A stretch of DNA of 34,340 bases from contig JAFWUC010000024.1 in assembly GCA_017518705.1 (NCBI GenBank), positions 1-34,340 on the forward strand. The letters run 5' to 3'. Both the position numbers and the translations under genes were made by a program. Every line of letters starts with the position of its first letter. The first letter of the stretch is position 1. The notes under the pieces were generated by a model. The model was given only the letters and a program-made list of their open reading frames with translations, did not search any database and was not told the DNA's origin. Source of the stretch: Clostridia bacterium. GTDB lineage: Bacteria > Bacillota_A > Clostridia > Christensenellales > Aristaeellaceae. Shown piece after piece: positions 1-7,397 of this stretch.

Positions 1-245
1 CCGTCATCAGCGCGATGACCGCAGCCGCAAATGTGTACGGCAGCACGGGCGCGGGGCTGGTCATTGACGGCGCGGGGAACGCCCTGCCCCACAGCGAAAA
101 CACGAAAAACATTGTACTGTACACCCAAAGAGCCGGAAACGAATACCCGACCTGTGCCGAACCCGCCCGCCCGCTGCCCATGGGCGAACAGTGGTTCGAG
201 ACGGTTTGGAAGAAGTTCCGCGCCGAGACAGAAAAACAGCCGTGA
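1..245 (+). CDS. 3' end of an unrecognised protein (5' truncated by window edge)
   Basis: The frame is open from base 3 to a TGA at 243-245, giving about 80 C-terminal residues. The first ATG (15) has no Shine-Dalgarno sequence before it and the frame stays open upstream, so this is the tail of a longer gene rather than a small complete one. The visible part carries a Gly/Ala-rich stretch (YGSTGAGLVIDGAGNALP) followed by NIVLYTQRAG and ends in a charged KKFRAETEKQP tail. I do not recognise the family. The next gene starts 29 bases later on the same strand, so the two probably share a transcript ending at the terminator near 1280. Confidence 0.55.
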   Translation, partial: VISAMTAAANVYGSTGAGLVIDGAGNALPHSENTKNIVLYTQRAGNEYPTCAEPARPLPMGEQWFETVWKKFRAETEKQP

Positions 246-274
246 CATCCGGCATATCGGAAAGGTCGTAGCCT

Positions 275-1279
275 ATGGAAAGATATACGCCCAACACCAC
301 CATGCGCAGGATCTATCTGGATCCCCTGCTCGCATCCGTGCAAAACTACCTGATCTACCGCCCCGGCGCAGAGTCCGCAGAAAACGACCGCTTCCCCGAC
401 AAGCCCATAAAAGACTGCGCGGGCAACTGGGCGGTCACGGGCGTGCTCGGAGGGCTAAACCTGCTGGCGCGGGAGATCGAAAACGACCGAATCAGGCAGT
501 ATTTCCTGTACGGCGCGGAAGACTGCGCAGACGACCCGCTCAAAAAAGACGTGAACCTGATACGGCTCCTGCCCGAGACCGCCTCTGCCGGCGGCAAGCC
601 TTTTATCATACTCGCGGCAGGCGGCGCGTACAAGTGGGTAAGCACCATAATCGAATCCCTGCCCACTGCGGTCCACTTTTTAAACAGGGGCTACACCGTG
701 TTCCTGCTCACTTACCGGGTCAGCACCGAAAGGGCGGCGCTCAAAGCCCTGGACGACCTGGCTGCGGCGGTCAGATACGTGTCCGTACACGCCGGTGAGC
801 TGGGCGTACAGCCGGATTCCTATGCCCTTGGCGGGTTTTCCGCCTCCGGGAACCTGATCTGCAATTTCGGCGTTCCCGAGCTGGGATACGGAAAATACGG
901 TCTACCCGCGCCGAGAGCTATGTTCCCCGTTTACGCCTATATAGACCTCAAGACCCGTTCGATGCACAACTGCATCGGGGACCTGCTTAGTCCCATGTTC
1001 AGTGAGGATTTTGCCTCCTATATCGATATGTACAACCTGGTCGACCGTATCGGCGCGGGCTTCCCGCCCTGCTATATAGTATGCGGGAAAGACGACATGA
1101 GCGTCCCGCCCTCAAATTCCGAAACTCTGGCAAAGCTGCTGACGGAAAACGGGATACCCGCGGTGCTGGACGAGGGCGGTCACGCTCCCCACGCCTTCGG
1201 AGACGGCACCGGCACCGACGTTGAAGGCTGGCCGGAACGCGCGATGGATTTCCTTGAAAAACTGACCGCCCGCGGATAA
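275..1279 (+). CDS. alpha/beta hydrolase, acetyl-esterase/lipase-like
   Basis: The 334-residue protein has an alpha/beta-hydrolase pattern. An oxyanion-type loop (LAAGGAYKW) lies near residue 113, the nucleophile elbow GFSASG places Ser189, an acidic loop CGKDDMSVPP lies near 270-279, and His is in GGHAPHAFG near 301-309. This arrangement matches small carbohydrate or lipid esterases of the BD-FAE/acetyl-esterase type. No signal peptide is visible, so it should act in the cytoplasm. The start is the ATG at 275, with a GGAAAGG stretch about 10 bases upstream. It lies at the edge of a glycan-degradation locus, so removal of O-acetyl or similar ester groups from imported sugars is a reasonable inference; the substrate is unknown. 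Confidence 0.8.
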   Translation: MERYTPNTTMRRIYLDPLLASVQNYLIYRPGAESAENDRFPDKPIKDCAGNWAVTGVLGGLNLLAREIENDRIRQYFLYGAEDCADDPLKKDVNLIRLLPETASAGGKPFIILAAGGAYKWVSTIIESLPTAVHFLNRGYTVFLLTYRVSTERAALKALDDLAAAVRYVSVHAGELGVQPDSYALGGFSASGNLICNFGVPELGYGKYGLPAPRAMFPVYAYIDLKTRSMHNCIGDLLSPMFSEDFASYIDMYNLVDRIGAGFPPCYIVCGKDDMSVPPSNSETLAKLLTENGIPAVLDEGGHAPHAFGDGTGTDVEGWPERAMDFLEKLTARG

Positions 1280-1299
1280 GCGCGGACGGTCAGTTTTTT
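1258..1299. terminator. bidirectional intrinsic terminator between convergent genes
   Basis: A long hairpin pairs ACTGACCG (1261-1268) with CGGTCAGT (1287-1294), and its inner arms CCGCG/CGCGG (1270-1274 and 1281-1285) enclose a GATAAG loop. A T run (1294-1299) follows on the plus strand and an A run (1256-1260) precedes it, which gives a T run on the minus strand. It overlaps the stop codon of the esterase gene ending at 1279 and lies just past the GH28 gene ending at 1336. Confidence 0.88.
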
Positions 1300-1335
1300 G
1301 TTTGTCTTTTCCGGTCAGCCCGTACGGGCGTCGCA

Positions 1336-2595
1336 TCAGTCGAAGTTCGCGTTCGTCATCTGCATGCCGCGCACGAATTTGATGTTCGTGTTGGTGTTTC
1401 CGCGGCTAAACACGTTGTTCAGCCTTATGTCCTCCAGCGGGCTGCTTTCCATCCCGTTCAGGAAGATCCCCGTGCCGGCGTACTCGCAGTTAAGCCCGTC
1501 GATGTGGATATGCCTGATCTTCGGCATAAACTGGAGCGGCTGGGGCTTGTTGTCGTCCACGTAGTAGCCCATGGTGATGCAGACGCCGTACTCCCTCACA
1601 TTGCCCACTTTTATGTTGCGGTATTCGATGTTCTCCACATATCCGCCCCGCTCCGGCGCGGTCTTTATCCATATGCCTATAAGGCTGTTCCTGAATTCGC
1701 AGTCCTCCACCAGCACGTTTCTGACTCCGCCGCTCATCTCGGAGCCAATGGTGATGCCGCCGTGGCTGCGCTGGGCGACTATGTGCCTTACGACGATGTC
1801 TTCGCAGGGTATGTTCACCCTTCTGCCGTCAGCGTCCCTGCCGGACTTAAGGCACACGGCGTCGTCCCCCGTGTCGGCATAAACGCCGTCGATCAGCGCA
1901 CGTTTGCACCCTTCCAGGTTGCAGCCGTCCGTGTTGGGAGCGTGATCCCAGGGATTTTTCACGGTTATATCCCGCACTATCACGTTTTTGCACCAGGTGG
2001 GATGCACGGTCCAGAAAGGACTGAAGGTGAATGTGGGACCTTCTATCGTCACGTTCTCGCAGTCGATAAAGTGGAGCAGCCCCGGACGTACGCCCTGCTG
2101 TTCCGTGTCGAATACCCTCTGTTCCACGGGCAGGTCGTCCATCCCGGCTTTGTACAGCGCTTCCACTCCCTCGCGGATGACCGCCATGTACCACCAGCTG
2201 AAGCCCTGGCCGTTGAACGTGCCCTTGCCGGTCACGGCGATGTCGTGGCAGTCCCTGGCATAGAGCTGGGCGGAAAAGGTGTAGCAGCGCACACCCTCGA
2301 ACAGCGTGTAGACCGCGGGCAGATAGTCCTCCTTGTCGATGGAAAACCGCACCTCCGCCTTGTCGCTCAGGTGCAGTTCTATGCAGTTCCGAAAATGTAT
2401 GGGTCCGGTGAGCCACACACCGTCGGGCACGTTCACGCGGCCTCCGCCGTTCTTTGCGAGATACTCGATCGCGCTTCGGAAAGCCGTAGTGTTCTTGACT
2501 TTGCCGCCCGGCACCGCGCCGAAATCCGTAATGCTCACAGAGCACTCGGGGATCTTCGCGCCGTCGGGCAGCTCAAAGGAAGTAAAGCAGCTCAT
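1336..2595 (-). CDS. GH28 polygalacturonase-like glycoside hydrolase (cytoplasmic)
   Basis: The 419-residue protein has the beta-helix glycosidase signature of GH28. NTDGCN (221-226), TGDDAVCLKSG (242-252, acids D244/D245), RSHGGITIGSEMSGG (from 276) and the IWIK block (308-311, equivalent to the family RIK motif) are all visible. D222, D244 and D245 are the expected catalytic acids. There is no signal peptide, unlike secreted endo-polygalacturonases, so it probably trims imported galacturonate oligosaccharides as an exo-enzyme or uronidase. The start ATG (2595) lies 3 bases after the stop of the upstream dehydrogenase, with GAGGT six bases before it, indicating translational coupling. It is the last gene of the leftward operon. 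Confidence 0.92.
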   Translation of the reverse strand: MSCFTSFELPDGAKIPECSVSITDFGAVPGGKVKNTTAFRSAIEYLAKNGGGRVNVPDGVWLTGPIHFRNCIELHLSDKAEVRFSIDKEDYLPAVYTLFEGVRCYTFSAQLYARDCHDIAVTGKGTFNGQGFSWWYMAVIREGVEALYKAGMDDLPVEQRVFDTEQQGVRPGLLHFIDCENVTIEGPTFTFSPFWTVHPTWCKNVIVRDITVKNPWDHAPNTDGCNLEGCKRALIDGVYADTGDDAVCLKSGRDADGRRVNIPCEDIVVRHIVAQRSHGGITIGSEMSGGVRNVLVEDCEFRNSLIGIWIKTAPERGGYVENIEYRNIKVGNVREYGVCITMGYYVDDNKPQPLQFMPKIRHIHIDGLNCEYAGTGIFLNGMESSPLEDIRLNNVFSRGNTNTNIKFVRGMQMTNANFD

Positions 2596-2598
2596 ATT

Positions 2599-3738
2599 TT
2601 ACCTCAGACCGGTCTGTTCCGGGAAATACAGCCCGTTTTCGCCCAGTTCCGGCAGGCTTTCGGTCCTGAACGCCTGCCAGAGCGAACCCGCCAGGCCTTC
2701 CACCCAGTTCATGCTCCCGTCGGTGGAAACGAGGCGCGCGGGGAACGGCACGGATTCCGGCTGCGCCCTGCGCATGCTTTCCAGCGCCTGCGCCTGCAGA
2801 AGCGCCGTCTCCCCGTCGCAGAGTATGGGCGTGCCCAGGCGCAGCGCGTCCACCATGTTCCACAGGTTTTCGATGTATTCCTGCTCCACGCTGCCGTAAT
2901 TGATCTCCCGGCCGTCGTTGAACGTCGCGGTAAACTCCTTGCGCCGTTCTCCTCCGGGTTTGCCGTAGCGAAGGACCGCCTTCTCGTAGCGGTATTCGAA
3001 CATGGGTTCCTGCTTTTCGTCCGGTCTAACCGCGTGGCTCACGGCTATGAACAGCTTTGCTCCCGCGCTGGTCGCCTTCATGACCGCCGTGTCGTAGGTC
3101 TCTATGTCGTTGGCGCGGAACGTCCGGCAGCTGACGTTTTCGGCGGGCGCTCCCGTCATGAACAGCATGTCCATCAGGTAGTGGGCGGTGGCGTTGTTGA
3201 GCACGCTGTCGAACACCGCCCTGCCGTCAGAGTCGTACCTGCGCCCCGCCCAGTGGGTGGAGCGCCCGTAATAAGTGAAGCCGCGGGGCCACAGCACTAT
3301 GACTTTCATGTCCAGCGGCGCGCCGAACAGCCCGCTGTCCGCGTCACGCTTTGCTGCACGGATAACGGGATCGTAGCACATCTGGTAGTCCACGTTCAAA
3401 AGTTTTCCGGCCCTGTCCCTTGCGGCGAGGATCGCCCTCGCGTCCGCCTCACAGCCCGCCAGGGGCTTTTCCAGCACCACGTTGCAGCCGTGGGCAAACG
3501 CCTGCTCCGCCTGTTCCCTGTGCAGCTGTATCGGGGTCGCGATTATGACAACGTCGGGTTTCGCTTCCGCGTACATCCGCTCCGCATCCTTATACAGCGG
3601 GCACAGGGAAAAGTCCGCGGCGTAAGGATCCACCGCGGCCACAAGGCGCACGTTTTCGCGTTTGGTGTTTTTGAACGCCGCCGGATAGTTGGCGGCGAAC
3701 CCGCCGGTGCCGAACAGCGCTACACGTATCTCGTCCAT
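2599..3738 (-). CDS. Gfo/Idh/MocA-family NAD(P)-dependent oxidoreductase
   Basis: The Rossmann start MDEIRVALFGTGGFAANYP has the GxGGFA dinucleotide-binding turn at residues 10-15. LEKPL (EKP at 90-92) is the family signature Lys motif. The protein (379 residues) therefore oxidises or reduces a sugar or cyclitol with NAD(P). I chose the ATG at 3738 because the Rossmann strand begins there; AAAGGA sits 15 bases upstream, which is rather far. An in-frame TTG at 3762 would add eight residues but has no ribosome binding site. The gene lies between the NagB-like gene and GH28 in the leftward operon, so a role in uronate or amino-sugar breakdown is inferred. The exact substrate cannot be read from the sequence. 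Confidence 0.9.
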   Translation of the reverse strand: MDEIRVALFGTGGFAANYPAAFKNTKRENVRLVAAVDPYAADFSLCPLYKDAERMYAEAKPDVVIIATPIQLHREQAEQAFAHGCNVVLEKPLAGCEADARAILAARDRAGKLLNVDYQMCYDPVIRAAKRDADSGLFGAPLDMKVIVLWPRGFTYYGRSTHWAGRRYDSDGRAVFDSVLNNATAHYLMDMLFMTGAPAENVSCRTFRANDIETYDTAVMKATSAGAKLFIAVSHAVRPDEKQEPMFEYRYEKAVLRYGKPGGERRKEFTATFNDGREINYGSVEQEYIENLWNMVDALRLGTPILCDGETALLQAQALESMRRAQPESVPFPARLVSTDGSMNWVEGLAGSLWQAFRTESLPELGENGLYFPEQTGLR

Positions 3739-3770
3739 CTGTGGATATGCCGTTCCTTTCAAACGCCCGT

Positions 3771-4535
3771 TTATCTGTAATCCTCTACGACCGTTTCACC
3801 GTTCAGCGCCTTGCACTCGGTCACCTCGGCATAGGAAGCGGCGTCCACGTAAAGGTTGAACTCGGGATGGGTTTTGAGCATGGTGGCGGGCACTGTGGGC
3901 GTAAGCTCGTTTTTGAGCGCGGCGGCCACGGCCCAGGCCTTTTCCTCGTGGGGCACGGCGGAAACGATGGTCTTGCACTGCATTATCTGCCACACGCTCA
4001 TGCTGACCGCCTTCTTGGGCACGTCGTCGAAGCCGGCAAACCAGCCTTCGGCCACCTGCTGATTGCGGCAGGCTTCGTCCAGGTTGACGATTATATACGC
4101 GGCGCGGGTCTCGAAATCGGCGGGCGGATCGTTGAAGGCGATGTGGGAATTCCGGCCGATACCGATCAGTCCCACGTCTATAGGCGCCTGACGGATCTCC
4201 TTGGTGAGCTTTTCGATGCCCTCGGGGGTGCCGTCCACAAAGTGCACTTTCTCCACGCCCGTCTTGTCCACGAAGCGCTCTTTCAGGTACTTGCGGAAGC
4301 TGGCGGGATGGGTGATGGGCAGGTCCACGTACTCATCCAGGTGGAACATCTCCACCTTCTTCCAGTCGATGTCCTTTTCCACCAGGTACTTGAGCGTCTC
4401 AAACTGGCTGGCTCCGGTGGAAAGCACGATCCTCGCGCAGCCGTGATCGGCTATGGCGGCTTTGATAAGCTCCGCAGCCTTGTCCGCGGCGCGGCGGCCC
4501 AGATCGTCAGCGGTCTTCGAAATGACTATCCTCAT
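3771..4535 (-). CDS. nagB: NagB-family glucosamine-6-phosphate deaminase/isomerase (variant active site)
   Basis: The 254-residue protein belongs to the NagB/6-phosphogluconolactonase-like family, which converts glucosamine-6-phosphate to fructose-6-phosphate and ammonia. STGAS (39-43) is the phosphate loop, FHLDEYVDLP carries the catalytic base Asp67 (D72 in E. coli NagB), and GIGRNSHIAFNDPPADF carries His131. The E. coli residues D141 and E148 are replaced by Asn129 and Asp136; related GIGxNGHIAFNDPP sequences are common in a divergent subfamily, so it is probably active, but the exact reaction is uncertain. DEACRNQQV near 174 fits the same subfamily. The start ATG has GGGAGG five bases upstream. 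Together with nagA on the other operon it could close an amino-sugar pathway. Confidence 0.85.
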   Translation of the reverse strand: MRIVISKTADDLGRRAADKAAELIKAAIADHGCARIVLSTGASQFETLKYLVEKDIDWKKVEMFHLDEYVDLPITHPASFRKYLKERFVDKTGVEKVHFVDGTPEGIEKLTKEIRQAPIDVGLIGIGRNSHIAFNDPPADFETRAAYIIVNLDEACRNQQVAEGWFAGFDDVPKKAVSMSVWQIMQCKTIVSAVPHEEKAWAVAAALKNELTPTVPATMLKTHPEFNLYVDAASYAEVTECKALNGETVVEDYR

Positions 4536-4546
4536 AAAAACCTCCC

Positions 4547-4564
4547 GTATCCATTATGTGATAC
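4547..4564. repeat. 18-bp inverted repeat in the NagB-like gene leader
   Basis: GTATC (4547-4551) and GATAC (4560-4564) are perfect inverted arms around eight bases. The dyad covers the expected transcription start of the internal promoter and ends one base before the ribosome binding site of the gene starting at 4535. It could be an operator or a short leader hairpin; the arms are only 5 bp, so chance is possible. Confidence 0.35.
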
Positions 4565-4565
4565 T

Positions 4566-4594
4566 ATTATACTACTTTTTCAGTTCCGGGTAAA
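4566..4594 (-). promoter_or_regulatory. putative internal sigma-A promoter before the NagB-like gene
   Basis: On the minus strand TTTACC (4594-4589) and a perfect TATAAT (4571-4566) are separated by 17 bases. Transcription would begin near 4560, leaving a 24-base leader before the ATG at 4535. The -35 overlaps the end of the upstream dehydrogenase gene. It would let the nagB-dehydrogenase-GH28 part be expressed apart from the transporter. Confidence 0.55.
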
Positions 4595-5804
4595 ACCCTC
4601 CCAGAAACTCGCCCAGATCCACCGCCCGGTTCTCCCGCATGGAGATGTTGGCGGCGATGCCTATGCCTATGGACATGGCGCCCGCGCGGGTATCCGCCAT
4701 CTGTCCCAGCGGATCCTCCGTATAGCCCCTGAACAGCTTTTCCCTCAGGGCCGGGTCGGAGCCGCCGTGCCCTCCCGGACGCACCTTTACGTTGGAACGG
4801 TCGAACACCACGCACTCCCCGTCCCTGTCATAAAAGCGTATGGTCTCCTTGCCGAAGGCGTTGTCGCATTCCAAGCGACCTTTTTCGCCGTTCAGGACGA
4901 TCTTCATGCATTCGTACGGAGAATGCGCCGTCAGGGAATAGCTTACCACCGTGCCTTTGGCGTAACGGATGTTCACCGACACGCTGTCCTCTATGTCTAT
5001 CACGTTCGAGAACAGGCAGCGGTCGCGGATGTAGCCGTCCGCTTCCTCGCAGTCCTTGTACAGCATCTTGAGCCTGCCGCCGTCCTCATGGTCGATGTCC
5101 TGATAAAACTCGCAGGTCTTTTTGTACTCGCAGGTCAGGCATCTTTCCCCGTGGGGACGCCGGTCGTCGCCGTAGAACCTGCGCGTGCCGAAAGCGTTGA
5201 CCCTGAGCGGCTCATCGTCCAGGAACCAGTTGAGCAGGTCGAAGTGGTGGGTGCACTTGTGTATGAGCAGGGAGCCGGAGTTCGCGCGGATGGAGTGCCA
5301 GCGCCTGAAATAGTCCGCACCGTGGCTGGTGTCCAGCAGCCACTCGTAGTGCACCGACAGCACATTGCCTATCAGCCCGGAAGCCACCAGTTCCTTGATC
5401 TTCACGTAGAAGTCCATGAAGCGGCAGTTGAACGTGACCGTGACCTTGTGCCCCGTCCTTTTTTCGGTCTCAAGTATCCGGGCGCACATTTTCTCGTCCG
5501 TGGTGAGCGGTTTTTCGCTTATCACGTCGCAACCCGCTTCGAGGGCGCGGCAGATGTAGTCGGCGTGGGCGCAGTCCTTGGTAGTGACGATTACCACGTC
5601 GGGCCTGAGCTCTTTAAGCATCAGGTCAAAGTCCGTGTAGGCGGGGATATCGGTTTCAAGGTATTTGCTCACCAGCTGCGCCCGCAGGGGGTTTATGTCG
5701 CACACTCCCACCAGTTTCGCGACGTCCCCGAATTCTTTCACGATGGGTTCGCAGTAGGACCAGATGCCCCTGTATCCCGTACCTACCAGCGCGTAGGTTT
5801 TCAT
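4572..5804 (-). CDS. Gfo/Idh/MocA-family oxidoreductase with a Cys cluster
   Basis: The 410-residue protein starts with MKTYALVGTGYRGIW (GxGxRG nucleotide-binding turn at 8-13) and has SEKPLT (EKP 97-99) and the CTHHFDLLNW block near 184-193 that supplies catalytic His in this superfamily. It is therefore an NAD(P)-dependent sugar dehydrogenase or related enzyme. An unusual insertion around 219-263 carries Cys222, Cys225, Cys231, Cys252 and Cys263, spaced like a metal-binding knuckle. The ATG at 5804 has GGAAAC close upstream. It sits between a beta-lactamase-fold hydrolase and the NagB-like gene in the leftward operon. The substrate cannot be assigned. Confidence 0.9.
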   Translation of the reverse strand: MKTYALVGTGYRGIWSYCEPIVKEFGDVAKLVGVCDINPLRAQLVSKYLETDIPAYTDFDLMLKELRPDVVIVTTKDCAHADYICRALEAGCDVISEKPLTTDEKMCARILETEKRTGHKVTVTFNCRFMDFYVKIKELVASGLIGNVLSVHYEWLLDTSHGADYFRRWHSIRANSGSLLIHKCTHHFDLLNWFLDDEPLRVNAFGTRRFYGDDRRPHGERCLTCEYKKTCEFYQDIDHEDGGRLKMLYKDCEEADGYIRDRCLFSNVIDIEDSVSVNIRYAKGTVVSYSLTAHSPYECMKIVLNGEKGRLECDNAFGKETIRFYDRDGECVVFDRSNVKVRPGGHGGSDPALREKLFRGYTEDPLGQMADTRAGAMSIGIGIAANISMRENRAVDLGEFLGGFYPELKK

Positions 5805-5834
5805 ATGTTTCCGTTTCCTCCCGTTTGTTCGTTT

Positions 5835-7292
5835 CTACCGGGCGTGACCCGCCAGGTAGCCGCGATAGTCGTTAAAGAAGTTTTCCGCGTGTTTGGTCAT
5901 GAACACCGTGAGCGTGTCGCCCTTGAACGTAAGCTGGATCCTGAAGGAGCCCAGGTAATCGTCCACGCTCATCACCTTTCCCACGACAGTATCCTCGCTG
6001 TCCCACACCGCGTGGGTGATGCAGCGGTAGTTCGTGTCCATGCGCGCGATGTTCCTGCCGGCGTATTTCTCCGGGAATATGAAGTCCAGCCACTTCCCCA
6101 TCCCGAAATCGACGGTGAAACAGCCGTTGGGCTTTTCAAAGCTCAGGCGCAGTTTGTCTCCCTCAAAGTCCGCGCGCATCCACTTGAAGCCGAACAGGTT
6201 GTCTTCAAAGTCGTATGTTACCCCGGACACTTTGGCCGCGAGCGGGCTGTCCGTGCTGCCCGGATGCATGGGCATCTTTGTGACATACTGCCTTAAGCGC
6301 TTCAGTTCCTCCCCGTTTTCGGGCAGAGGCCCGTCCGCCATGGCGTCGAGCAGGTCGTAATACGCGTATTTGATCGCGTCCTCGGCGTTGTTTATGCCCT
6401 GCGTGTCGGCGGTGATCACCATGACCGTGTCGGTCTCCGGATCCATGAACGCGTACTGGCAGCCCATGCCGCAGCAGGCGAAGCCGCCGCGCCGCATCAT
6501 CCAGAACTGGTAGCCGTAGCCGTCCCGGATGTAACTGGAATCGGCGGTGGTGATGTCTATCTGCTTGGTGGTCGCCTCGGTCATGTACTGCCTGTCCACC
6601 CACTGTTTGCCGTTCCATTCGCCTCTGTTCATGCAGAACTGCCCGAATGTCAGCAGGTCGCGGGGCGTGCAGAGTATGCCGCTGCCCGTCCAGGAGCGGC
6701 CTTCCGGCGTCTCGACGCACCAGATACCCTTCGATATGCCCAGCGCGTCAAACAGGGGGCGCATATACTCCAGTATCTTTTTGCCCGCCAGCTTTTCCAC
6801 TATGGCCATAAGCACCGTGGTGCCCGCCGTGTCGTAGTGGAAGATGGTGCCGGGTTCGTGCTTGATGATTTTGTTGTCGAAAAACGTCCGGACAAAATCC
6901 GGGGAGTCCCAGTTGTACGAGCCCTCCTCGTTCGGGGTCGCCATGCGCAGCAGGTCGCGCACGGTCGCCCGCAGCGTGTAGGGCGACGGATCTTCGGGCA
7001 GGTATTCCGGGAAAAACGACGCCGCCGTGTCGTCAAGGCTTAAGCGGCCTTCGGTTATCAGCATACCTATGGCCACAGAAGTAAAGCTCTTGCTCACCGA
7101 ATACATGCGGTGCTTGGTATCGGGCCCGAACGGCGCGGTATAGCCCTCTGCCGCGATCTTTCCGTGGCGCGTCACTATGTAGGAGTGGATCGGGAACCCG
7201 TACGTTTTCATCTTGTCCAGAAAACGTATCACGCTTACCGAGGGTATTCCGAGCGATTCGGGAGATACGGTCTCAAACAGTCTGTCCTGCAT
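5835..7292 (-). CDS. beta-lactamase-fold serine hydrolase (class C/esterase type)
   Basis: The protein (485 residues) has the class C beta-lactamase/PBP-like SxxK motif as YSVSKSF (Ser65, Lys68) and a Tyr motif FHYDTAG near 151-157. A C-terminal domain of about 130 residues follows the hydrolase core. Family members act as esterases or peptidases on small substrates. The ATG at 7292 is preferred because GGAGG lies eight bases upstream; a TTG at 7331 would add 13 residues without a site. No signal peptide is seen. Its place between the transporter and sugar-dehydrogenase genes suggests a cytoplasmic sugar esterase, for example a deacetylase of imported oligosaccharides. This is inferred, not shown. 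Confidence 0.85.
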   Translation of the reverse strand: MQDRLFETVSPESLGIPSVSVIRFLDKMKTYGFPIHSYIVTRHGKIAAEGYTAPFGPDTKHRMYSVSKSFTSVAIGMLITEGRLSLDDTAASFFPEYLPEDPSPYTLRATVRDLLRMATPNEEGSYNWDSPDFVRTFFDNKIIKHEPGTIFHYDTAGTTVLMAIVEKLAGKKILEYMRPLFDALGISKGIWCVETPEGRSWTGSGILCTPRDLLTFGQFCMNRGEWNGKQWVDRQYMTEATTKQIDITTADSSYIRDGYGYQFWMMRRGGFACCGMGCQYAFMDPETDTVMVITADTQGINNAEDAIKYAYYDLLDAMADGPLPENGEELKRLRQYVTKMPMHPGSTDSPLAAKVSGVTYDFEDNLFGFKWMRADFEGDKLRLSFEKPNGCFTVDFGMGKWLDFIFPEKYAGRNIARMDTNYRCITHAVWDSEDTVVGKVMSVDDYLGSFRIQLTFKGDTLTVFMTKHAENFFNDYRGYLAGHAR

Positions 7293-7346
7293 TGTATGAT
7301 CCTCCAGCTTCACTTCTGCGGCCGCAGGCAAAGCGCCTGTCTCACT

Positions 7347-7380
7347 AAAAGGGCGGCTGCCCTTAGGGGGGAAGCCGCCC
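7347..7380 (-). terminator. intercistronic terminator after the solute-binding protein gene
   Basis: On the minus strand GGGCGGCT (7380-7373) pairs with AGCCGCCC (7358-7351) around a 14-base loop, followed by TTTT (7350-7347). It lies 17 bases after the stop at 7398. Partial termination here would give more transporter than downstream enzyme. Confidence 0.75.
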
Positions 7381-7397
7381 GCGTTGGAAAGGTTTGG

